From: an uncultured Lachnospiraceae bacterium
Lineage (GTDB): Bacteria; Bacillota; Clostridia; Lachnospirales; Lachnospiraceae
NCBI GenBank assembly: GCA_947632515.1
Contig: CANRPO010000018.1
Location: 1 to 64,000, forward strand
Direction of reading: 5' to 3'
DNA: 64,000 nt
Translations under genes and position numbers: made by a program
Notes under the pieces: generated by a model
The model's database searches: none
Told to the model about the DNA's origin: nothing
Seen by the model: only the letters and a program-made list of their open reading frames with translations
Shown: one piece after another, positions 55,810 to 63,095 of the stretch
Layout of the letters: every line of letters begins with the position of its first letter
Position numbering within the stretch: position 1 is the stretch's first letter

Positions 55810-57321
55810 CTAGTACCGTTTGATCTTCTTCGACGGGGTCTTCTCAAACTCCGTCTCGCGTACTTTCAGACTGTATATCTTCTTGTAGGCGGGCGCGCCC
55901 GCGTTGTAATCGTCGATCAGCTGCTGAAGAGCCGCGGTGATGTCCGCTATGCGTTTCTTTTTGGCGTAGTCATAGTCCGGGAAGATCTCTGCCTCGATCA
56001 CGCCGTCCGCGTTCTCCCGCACGAGGATCTCCTGAACCAGTCTCTGTTCGCCCAGCCTGTTCTCCAGTTCCTCCGGGGACACGTTCTCCCCGTTCGCGGT
56101 GATGATCAGGTTCTTCTTCCGGCCCGTCAGGAACACATAGCCTTCCTCGTCCACATACCCCAGATCGCCCGTCGCCAGCCAGCCGTCATGCAGCGTTTCC
56201 GCCGTCTCCTCCGGCATGCCGTAGTAACCCATCATCACGCTGCCGCCGCGCACCCAGAGTTCCCCGTCCACGGTTTTCGCCTCGCAGTTCGGCATGAGCC
56301 TGCCGACGGACTCCTTCTTGACGCACCAGCTCAGATTCGTGCTGATGACAGGCGAGCACTCGGTCATACCGTACCCCTGCAGGATCGTGATGCCGTACCT
56401 GGCGAAGAGATCGATGTAGGCCGGATTCAAGTAGGCGCCGCCGCTGAAGATCGTGTGGAACTGCCTGCCGAACACCTTCGCCTTCACGACCGCCGCCGGC
56501 AGCAGCGCCGCCTCCTCCAGTTTCTTCGCGAGCGTCTCGATCATGAGGGGCACCATCAGGATCACGTTCGGCTCGAACAGCTTGATGTTCTTCGCCACCC
56601 GCAGCAGGGAGTCGTTGATACAGATAATGCTCCCCAGGGACAGTCCCTTCAGAATATCCATCGAAAGGCAGTAGGCGTGATGGATCGGCAGCACCGTGAG
56701 AAGGACCGTCCGCTCCGGTATGCGCATGTCCAGACAGGTGGCGTTCTGCGCCAGATTGCGCTGGGTCAGCATAACGCCCTTGCTCTTGCCCGTGGTTCCC
56801 GACGTAAACATGATCGTACAGAGCGCGTCCGGATCCGCCTCTCTCTCAAAGCCGGGCGTTTCGGCCGCCAGCAGACGGTCGAAAGATTCCACGCCGTCCT
56901 GCGCCTCCCCCTTCTGCATGGAGATCAGGTATTTCAGTTTCGGGCATTTTTCTCTGGCCATAGCCGCCACATCGGCGCGCTGCTCGTCAAAGACGAACAC
57001 CGTCGCGTCCGCCCGGTCCAACAGCTCGCACATCTCCGCCGCAGGCAGCGACACGTCGAGCGGCACCGCCACGCTCCCGCAGCCCGTAATGCCAAGGTAA
57101 GCCGTCAGCCATCTGTATGACGTAGGCCCCGTCAGCGCGATATGGCGTCCCAGTTCCCCCAGTGTGTTCAGCGCCGCAGCGAACCGCTCGCTGTCCTCCT
57201 TCAGCTGTATGTAGGACTTCGCCTCTATCTTATCCTTCCCGGCCTTGTAGCGGACAGCATCCCCGTCCCCGAACCGTTCGGCTGCGCCGGTCACGATCTC
57301 ACGAATCGTCTTGCACTCCAT
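55810..57321 (-). CDS. Acyl-activating AMP-dependent ligase (long-chain acyl-CoA/acyl-ACP ligase-like)
   Basis: 503 aa of the ANL superfamily. Motifs: P-loop FTSGTTGKSKGVM (172-184), YGMTECSP, GWLATGDLGYVDEEGY, TGRKKNLIITANGENVSPEELE, and the C-terminal Lys region KTPSKKIKRY. The profile is that of FadD-type fatty acyl ligases rather than amino-acid adenylation domains. It would adenylate a carboxylic acid and pass it to CoA or, given the ACP gene 14 bases upstream, to the carrier protein. Last gene of the cassette. Substrate is inference. Confidence 0.9.
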   Translation of the reverse strand: MECKTIREIVTGAAERFGDGDAVRYKAGKDKIEAKSYIQLKEDSERFAAALNTLGELGRHIALTGPTSYRWLTAYLGITGCGSVAVPLDVSLPAAEMCELLDRADATVFVFDEQRADVAAMAREKCPKLKYLISMQKGEAQDGVESFDRLLAAETPGFEREADPDALCTIMFTSGTTGKSKGVMLTQRNLAQNATCLDMRIPERTVLLTVLPIHHAYCLSMDILKGLSLGSIICINDSLLRVAKNIKLFEPNVILMVPLMIETLAKKLEEAALLPAAVVKAKVFGRQFHTIFSGGAYLNPAYIDLFARYGITILQGYGMTECSPVISTNLSWCVKKESVGRLMPNCEAKTVDGELWVRGGSVMMGYYGMPEETAETLHDGWLATGDLGYVDEEGYVFLTGRKKNLIITANGENVSPEELENRLGEQRLVQEILVRENADGVIEAEIFPDYDYAKKKRIADITAALQQLIDDYNAGAPAYKKIYSLKVRETEFEKTPSKKIKRY

Positions 57322-57335
57322 CTGCGTCCCTCCTT

Positions 57336-57566
57336 CTACGCCTGCGACAGCTTTTCCAGATAGGCGACAGCCTCGCCCACCGTGCGGATATTCGCCGCCT
57401 CCTGCTCGTCCACCTCGACGTCGAACTCATCCTCAAGTTCCCCCAGCATACTCATAAAATCAAAGGAGGTAAAGCCCAGATCCTCCATAAAACGGGATTC
57501 CGGCGTGATCGTCTCCGCCTTCACCTCCACATACTTTACGATAATGTCCCGCAAACGTTCAAACAT
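57336..57566 (-). CDS. Free-standing acyl/peptidyl carrier protein
   Basis: 76 aa, acidic, four-helix ACP fold: IIVKYVEVKAETITPESRFMEDLGFTSFDFMSMLGELEDEF. The phosphopantetheine Ser is Ser34 in GFTSFDF, where fatty-acid ACPs have DSL, so it is specialised rather than the housekeeping AcpP. The start at 57566 follows AAAGGAG. Set between the condensation enzyme and the ligase (14 bases), it is the expected carrier of the activated acyl group. No phosphopantetheinyl transferase is in the window. Confidence 0.92.
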   Translation of the reverse strand: MFERLRDIIVKYVEVKAETITPESRFMEDLGFTSFDFMSMLGELEDEFDVEVDEQEAANIRTVGEAVAYLEKLSQA

Positions 57567-57642
57567 ATTGTTTTCTCTCCTTTCTGCCGCGTCCCGCGGA
57601 CGCGCTCTCTCTCCTGCCGCTCTGCCCGGCGTCCCGCCCGCG

Positions 57643-59040
57643 TCATACCGCGTCGATGATCTCGCCGACCGTCCGCTCCGGGTCCTCGATACCCTTGAAC
57701 ATGATCTTGCACAGATAGTAATACAGATATTCAAGACGCTCCCTGGAAACCGCCTTGATCTGGTGTTCAAAGTTAAAGTCCAGCCCGTTGTCCTCCGACC
57801 TGTGCATGACGGTCAGGTACATCGCCTGCGTCGTCGCGCCGTTGGGGTACCACTTAGTCCTGTACTGAATGTCGCCGAGCCGGGTCAGCCCCTTCTCCCT
57901 GAGCGACATGGGCTGATAGGTCAGCGACATGGGCTCGTAGGTGCAGCCGGGATCCGTCGGATAGGTCTGCGCGCGGTACGCGAAATACTCCACCGGGTCG
58001 AAATTGGCATGGCGGAAGAGCTCGTTCTGCCTGTCGCGCACTTCGTAGATCCCCTCCAGGAACGTCCTGTCCCTCGACACCACCGTGCGGCACGGGAACG
58101 AGTGGATGCGCGTGCCGCCGCACTTCTTCTCCATCAGCGTGGCGCGCCTTGCGATGGCGGAGTTGATCGACACGTCGTCGTTGCCGTTCATCTTCTGGAA
58201 GTAGGTGCGAAGCCCCATCAGAAGGAGCGTCGCCAGAGACACATGGTACTCCTCGCAGAACCGCATCAGTCTCTCGGTGGGCTCCGCCTCCAGATGAAAA
58301 CTGTCCAGCGCTGCGTCCACGGAATCCGACACGTTGACCGCCGCGCGCATAGCGGGGTCCTTCTTCTGCTCTCTCTGTCTGCGCAGCTCGTCTCCCTCAA
58401 TACCGTTGTAGATCGGCTCCGAGGTTTCGATCAGCCTGTGAAAGAACTCCGTGTCGCGCTCCTTCGCCCGGCAGCCCGCCTCGTAAGCCAGATCTTTTTT
58501 CAACTGTTCGATGTAGGACGCCGTCTCCGCCGGGTATGGGATATCCTCGTACATCCGGCTGCAGTAGATCTCGATGACGTCCTTCAGGAAAGCGATCAGC
58601 GACTGCGCGTCCATGGTCAGATGATCCGCCAGGAAATAGATGCCGTTGTAGCCGTCCGGCAGACTGATCATCACGATGCGGTTCAACGGGGCGTCCTGAT
58701 GTTCAAAGGGTACCTGCGTCCACTCCCGCATCGTGCGCTCCGCCTCCTCCAAACTTCCCCCGGAGAAATCGACGAACTCGATGTCGCGCTCCTCCCTGTC
58801 CACCACATACTGATACCATGTGCCGTCCTTGTCCTTCGCCAGCCTGAGCCGCATGGACTCGCAGCGCTCGTACGCCTTGTAGATCGACTTTTTCAGAACG
58901 TCCCAGTCGATCTCCACCTCGATCGTCACGCTGGTGCCGATGTTCAGCACCTCTTTCTTAGGGCAGAAATCCAGATAATAAAAATGAAATTTCTGCGCCT
59001 TGGTCAACGGATATACCGTATAACCCTTTCTGGTCTTCAT
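57643..59040 (-). CDS. Stand-alone condensation-domain enzyme (NRPS C-domain superfamily)
   Basis: 465 aa. The condensation/acyltransferase fold is recognised by YPLTKAQKFHFYY at the N-terminus, the active-site segment ADHLTMDA at 138-145 (equivalent to HHxxxDG, with the second His and the Asp kept, the first His replaced by Asp and Gly by Ala), and a later NSAIARRATLMEKKCGGTRIHSFPCRT segment. Such enzymes join a carrier-bound acyl group to an amine or alcohol. The start at 59040 (MKTRKGYTVY) follows GGAGGGG. Upstream hydrolase at 60 bases, downstream ACP at 76 bases. Confidence 0.85.
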   Translation of the reverse strand: MKTRKGYTVYPLTKAQKFHFYYLDFCPKKEVLNIGTSVTIEVEIDWDVLKKSIYKAYERCESMRLRLAKDKDGTWYQYVVDREERDIEFVDFSGGSLEEAERTMREWTQVPFEHQDAPLNRIVMISLPDGYNGIYFLADHLTMDAQSLIAFLKDVIEIYCSRMYEDIPYPAETASYIEQLKKDLAYEAGCRAKERDTEFFHRLIETSEPIYNGIEGDELRRQREQKKDPAMRAAVNVSDSVDAALDSFHLEAEPTERLMRFCEEYHVSLATLLLMGLRTYFQKMNGNDDVSINSAIARRATLMEKKCGGTRIHSFPCRTVVSRDRTFLEGIYEVRDRQNELFRHANFDPVEYFAYRAQTYPTDPGCTYEPMSLTYQPMSLREKGLTRLGDIQYRTKWYPNGATTQAMYLTVMHRSEDNGLDFNFEHQIKAVSRERLEYLYYYLCKIMFKGIEDPERTVGEIIDAV

Positions 59041-59100
59041 GATGATATTCCCCTCCTTCTTACGCAAAAGCGCAGGGCCTGACCCGCGCCGTTTTCCCTG

Positions 59101-60057
59101 TTACTCCGCACGATGCAGGCTCGCCAGAAACTCGTCCAGCGCCCTCTCGTAGCTCTCCGTATCCTTGTAGTAGCTCTCCGCGTGCGCCGCTCCCTCCACG
59201 ATCAGTTTCCTCTTCGGCGACGCGATGTTCTCGTAGATCTCATCGCACATGGATGCCGGCACGAAAGTGTCCGCCGAACCGTGAATCATCAGGATCGGCA
59301 CGACGGCCTTGCGCACCTCCCTCGCCGCGTTGCACTCGTCCATGCCGTAACCCGCAAGCCGCCTGTTGATCAGATCCGCGGCCGGGATCACGGGAAACGC
59401 CGGAAGATGGTACATGGAGTGGAGCACATGGGTGAACACTTCCTTGGGGGAAGTGAACCCGCAGTCCGACACGATGCCCTTCACCTGCGGCGGCAGTTCG
59501 AGGCCGCTGGCCATCAGCACGGTGGCGCCGCCCATCGAAGTCCCGTGCAGCAGGATCTCCACTCCTTCGCCGCACCGCTCTATGATCCAGCGGATCCAGC
59601 GCAGCGCGTCCTGTCTGTCCAGACAGCCGAACCCGATATAATCCCCCTCGCTGGCCCCGTGAGCGCGCGCGTCCACTAACAGCAGGCTGTAACCCCTGCG
59701 CAGATAATAGTCGGAGATAGCCAGATTGTCCTTCATGCCCTCGCTCGTATAGCCGTGAAAGCACAGCGCCACTTTGCTTTCGTCACCCTCCGGAAAATAG
59801 TTGGCCCGCAGTTTCAGTCCGTCCTGCGCCTCGATCGTGACAGCCTCGCTCGGTCTGGCGAGCAGTTTCTCCTTGCGCTCCGCGATAAAATCCGCATACT
59901 GCGACCAGTCCGTCCCCGCCATCTTGACCGTCCGCTCCGTCTTCGCCTTGCCGCGTTTCATCGTCCTCCTGTAAAAATAGACCGACTCTCCGACGCCCGC
60001 AGCGGCGGTGACCGCCGCCGTGCCGAACAGGGCCGCCGCCAGTTTCTTCTTTTTCAT
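59101..60057 (-). CDS. Membrane-anchored alpha/beta hydrolase
   Basis: About 318 aa from MKKKKLAAALFG. An N-terminal hydrophobic segment (LAAALFGTAAVTAAAGVGESVYFY) probably anchors it in the membrane with the enzyme outside. The fold shows the oxyanion loop CFHGYTSEG, nucleophile Ser in LLHGTSMGGATVLMA, acid Asp in MIHGSADTFVP and His in EGAAHAESYY. It resembles the FrsA/BAAT-like serine hydrolases. First gene of the acyl-ligase cassette; it may release, edit or hydrolyse the product. Its promoter region holds a double palindrome (60104-60132). Confidence 0.88.
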   Translation of the reverse strand: MKKKKLAAALFGTAAVTAAAGVGESVYFYRRTMKRGKAKTERTVKMAGTDWSQYADFIAERKEKLLARPSEAVTIEAQDGLKLRANYFPEGDESKVALCFHGYTSEGMKDNLAISDYYLRRGYSLLLVDARAHGASEGDYIGFGCLDRQDALRWIRWIIERCGEGVEILLHGTSMGGATVLMASGLELPPQVKGIVSDCGFTSPKEVFTHVLHSMYHLPAFPVIPAADLINRRLAGYGMDECNAAREVRKAVVPILMIHGSADTFVPASMCDEIYENIASPKRKLIVEGAAHAESYYKDTESYERALDEFLASLHRAE

Positions 60058-60098
60058 GATCTTTGCCCGCCTCCGTCCGCATAAAATGCTGTCCACGC

Positions 60099-60197
60099 AA
60101 ATACTTTGATATTCAAAGTTTTGAATTTCAAAGTATTTAGGTAAACTATGTATTTCTCATGTTTTCGATTATACACTCACATACAAGGATCGGTCAA
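60099..60197 (-). promoter_or_regulatory. Promoter and tandem palindromic operators of the acyl-ligase cassette
   Basis: Minus strand TTGACC (60192-60197), an 18-base spacer and TATAAT (60168-60173). About 35 bases downstream lie two adjacent palindromes, CTTTGATATTCAAAG (60104-60118) and TTTGAATTTCAAA (60120-60132), of the form TTTGA-N3-TCAAA. The outer arms extend them to an 11-bp inverted repeat over 60099-60138. This looks like a double site for a dimeric repressor. Confidence 0.75.
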
Positions 60198-60223
60198 CCC
60201 TTATTCCGGCGACCGACCGCCTG

Positions 60224-60817
60224 TCATAAATCGATCTCAAAGATATATTTCTCATAGGCGTTGATGACCTGCGTCTCATTGTACATGGACACACGGGGAA
60301 AACGCCCGTAATTCAGATGCACATGCCCGTGAATGAAATAGGCGGGCTTGTACTTGTCAAGCAGCGTGCGGAACACCTCGAACCCCCTGTGGGGCAGATG
60401 CTCCTGATCGTTGAAATGATAGGCCGGGGCGTGCGTCAGCAGGATGTCGAACCCTTTATGGTATTTCAGTTTCAGCCAGAGTTTACACACGCGCCGGCGC
60501 ATCTGCGCCTCCGTGTACTGATGCTCGCCCGGCTTGTAGCGCATGGAGCCGCCCAGACCCAGAATGCGCACACCGTTGTGGACGTAGATCTGATCCTCGA
60601 TGCAGATGCAGCCGTCCGGCGGCGTCTCCGCATAGCGGTCGTCGTGGTTGCCGTGCACATACAGGATCGGCACGGATGTGAACGTGGCCAGAAACGACAG
60701 ATACTGTGGTTTCAGATCCCCGCAGGAGAGGATCAGATCGATCCCCTCCAGATAACTCTTGTCAAAATAATCCCACAACAGCTTGGACTCCTCGTCTGCT
60801 ATCGCCAAAATTTTCAT
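60224..60817 (-). CDS. Metallophosphoesterase of the YfcE/MJ0936-like group
   Basis: 197 aa calcineurin-like fold: ILSCGDLKPQYL, VHGNHDDRY, LLTHAPAYH and FIHGHVHLNYG are the metal-site motifs. The first motif, normally D-x-H, is IADEES: the Asp is kept and the His is replaced by Glu. This alters one metal ligand. Substrate unknown (phosphodiesters or cyclic nucleotides in relatives). It starts 74 bases after the ParB-like/BMP gene on the same strand and may be co-transcribed with it. Confidence 0.88.
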   Translation of the reverse strand: MKILAIADEESKLLWDYFDKSYLEGIDLILSCGDLKPQYLSFLATFTSVPILYVHGNHDDRYAETPPDGCICIEDQIYVHNGVRILGLGGSMRYKPGEHQYTEAQMRRRVCKLWLKLKYHKGFDILLTHAPAYHFNDQEHLPHRGFEVFRTLLDKYKPAYFIHGHVHLNYGRFPRVSMYNETQVINAYEKYIFEIDL

Positions 60818-60891
60818 CGGACATTCCCCTTATCCCCATAGTATTCTCCGCTCTTTTCTGTCCCAGTCCCTGCAAGTCGATATGAAAATGA

Positions 60892-62829
60892 TCAGCCTTC
60901 CGGCTCCTGTTCTCTGTTTAATCCCTGCATCCGCGCAACCGACTGCGCCTCCTCGTTCAGCTCCTCCACCGACGGGATCTCGCCCACCACGTTGTCCACA
61001 AGCCAATCCATCGTGATAATATCCTGCGGCGTAACGATCTGCCCGGCCTCGTTCCTGACGCTTCCGTCCTGCGCGATCAATTCTCCCGAGAAGGGAACCA
61101 ACGTCTCGGAACAGATATTGTTTCGCAGCAGATCCACCAGTCTCTGCGTGCTTTTTGGCATATCCTGAGAACAGATCAGATCGACCACGCCCGCCGACAT
61201 TCCCCACCAATAGTTGATGGCGCGGCTGCCCGTGGCGGCCTCGTCCTCCTTCCATGTGCCGTTTAAAACGATGCGCACGATCTTCTCGTACAGTTTGCCC
61301 CAGTGCCATGTGGTCATGGCCAGATTGTCAGGCGTCGCCCCGCCGACGCTGTACAGGCCGAAACGTCTGGACGCCTCTCCGGGAACCGTCATGTCCCTGT
61401 CCATGATATAATTGATCTCCGGATCCTCGGTGATCCACAGTTTTCTTCCCTTCAGGGTACTCCAGTCCAGATAGATCTTCGCGTCCGGGTTCACCATTCT
61501 GGCCCCCATCGCAAAGGCGTTGATATTCGCCGCCATGCCGTAGATCGGGTAGTCCGCGATGTAACCGATCTTGTTCGTGTGGCTCATGGACCCGGCGATA
61601 GCGCCCGCCAGAAACTTCGCCTCGTACATTCTGGCATAGTATGTCCTGAGCGTCGGGTGCGAAGTGTTCAAAGAGCAGTTTAATATCTTCACGTCCGGAT
61701 GGCTCCCCGCGATCTTGAGGCTGGACGGTATCATCACCGGAGAGGTCGTGAAGAGCAGATTGTAGCCGTCGGCGATCGCCCGCTCCATCGTCTCCAGATC
61801 GTTTACGCCTGCCACGATATTCTCGAACGCCTTCGTCTCCACCTGCCCCGGAAATACGTTTTCCAGATACAGACGGCCCAGCTCGTGGCTGTAAGCCCAT
61901 TTGGAGGTCCTGTGGTTTTTCTCATAGAGGAAGGCGATCTTCACCTTCGCCGCGTTGTCCGGCAGGATCAGGTTCAGCAGATTCTTGTACAGATTTCTGG
62001 GCTGTTCCTCCTTGGGCGGCTCCATCAGAAGTTCAATGGATTTCTCCTCCGTCAGCACCACGAACTCATCCCAGATCGTGGCCAGATCCTTCTTGAACTC
62101 CTGCGTGCTCTTCTGTTTCATCTCCTGATAGCCGAACACGGTCATATAGGTCAGGAGCGCGTCGCCCACGGTGATCTGCAGTTTGTTTCCTCCCCTGGCC
62201 TCAAAAGCCTTGCGGAAACGCGTGTACAGGGAATAAAATTCCAGCCGGTCGTCGGAAGTCCACTCTTCCCCCTCCGGCGTCCCCGTCAGCTCCAGAAACT
62301 TGGCGAATCTGCCCTTCTCGCTAAAGTAGACGATGTTCATCCGGGTGATCTCGTAGAAGTCCAGAAACTCGTAGTAGATCTCGTTCTCCTTGGCCTTGGA
62401 ACGCTTGGGCACCACCCTGATCACGCTGCAGGGCACGCTGTACGCGTCCAGATATTTCAGGACGCTGACGCGCTTGTTGCCCTCCAGCACATAGAAACGG
62501 TTCATAAACTCGTAGACCTTGATGGGATCCCGCAGCCCTTCCTCCTGCAGAGACGTGCAGAGATGGATCCACTTGCCGGCAAACTCCGACTGGGAATCCA
62601 AAAGCGGCATAAAGTTCGACGCGAACGCGTTCGTCCGCCCCCTCGTCCTCGTCCCCACGATCAGCTCAAGCGGGATCTCGCAGGTGCCGATACTGATCTC
62701 ATATTCTACCTTGACAAAGGACAATATCTCGTCCAGCGCAGGCAGATAGGGATAATCTCCCTTCTGGATGTGCGCCCGATAATCCTTCTGTGCAATTTTT
62801 AAAGCTGCGCTGTACTCATCATATGACAT
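60892..62829 (-). CDS. Cytoplasmic fusion of ParB-like domain and BMP-type binding domain
   Basis: 645 aa, no signal peptide. Residues about 40-145 resemble the ParB/Srx N-terminal fold (EIPLELIVGTRTRGR and DPIKVYEFMNRFYVLEGNKRVSVLKYL, where EGNKR matches the ParB box). Residues about 150-290 are an unassigned helical linker. Residues about 297-640 are a BMP/PnrA binding-protein fold (KIAFLYEKNHRTSKWAYSHELGR, NLLFTTSPVMIPSSLKIAGSHPDVKILNCS, KIGYIADYPIYGMAANINAFAMGARMVNPDAKIYLDW). This BMP part resembles that encoded at 33241. The start at 62829 follows AAGGAG at 11 bases. A ligand-responsive regulator or NTP-dependent switch is possible; the function is not known. Confidence 0.82.
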   Translation of the reverse strand: MSYDEYSAALKIAQKDYRAHIQKGDYPYLPALDEILSFVKVEYEISIGTCEIPLELIVGTRTRGRTNAFASNFMPLLDSQSEFAGKWIHLCTSLQEEGLRDPIKVYEFMNRFYVLEGNKRVSVLKYLDAYSVPCSVIRVVPKRSKAKENEIYYEFLDFYEITRMNIVYFSEKGRFAKFLELTGTPEGEEWTSDDRLEFYSLYTRFRKAFEARGGNKLQITVGDALLTYMTVFGYQEMKQKSTQEFKKDLATIWDEFVVLTEEKSIELLMEPPKEEQPRNLYKNLLNLILPDNAAKVKIAFLYEKNHRTSKWAYSHELGRLYLENVFPGQVETKAFENIVAGVNDLETMERAIADGYNLLFTTSPVMIPSSLKIAGSHPDVKILNCSLNTSHPTLRTYYARMYEAKFLAGAIAGSMSHTNKIGYIADYPIYGMAANINAFAMGARMVNPDAKIYLDWSTLKGRKLWITEDPEINYIMDRDMTVPGEASRRFGLYSVGGATPDNLAMTTWHWGKLYEKIVRIVLNGTWKEDEAATGSRAINYWWGMSAGVVDLICSQDMPKSTQRLVDLLRNNICSETLVPFSGELIAQDGSVRNEAGQIVTPQDIITMDWLVDNVVGEIPSVEELNEEAQSVARMQGLNREQEPEG

Positions 62830-62960
62830 GTTGCTTATCACTCCTTCTTATCTTATATACAATTCTCCCCTATCCCAAAGTGCATTTTCACAGCAATTAC
62901 AGCATTTTCCCCTCACTGACGCTCATTTTTCACATTAAGCTTCTTCTGCGCTCACCGCTC

Positions 62961-62989
62961 ACTATAGCATATACATTTAAAATATGCAA
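62961..62989 (-). promoter_or_regulatory. Promoter of the ParB-like/BMP gene
   Basis: Minus strand TTGCAT (62984-62989), a 17-base spacer and TATAGT (62961-62966) preceded by TGC. The leader to the ATG is about 130 bases and holds no clear hairpin. Confidence 0.7.
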
Positions 62990-63016
62990 ACGCATATGTA
63001 AGGCAGACATCTCACA

Positions 63017-63045
63017 TTGACATTGCACACAAAAAATCCTATACT
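63017..63045 (+). promoter_or_regulatory. Promoter of argC
   Basis: TTGACA (63017-63022), a 17-base spacer and TATACT (63040-63045), 50 bases before the argC start. It is divergent from the promoter at 62961. Confidence 0.8.
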
Positions 63046-63095
63046 GAATGACATATCCAACAGTTCAACACTATCACAAAACAGAGGGATCGCAT

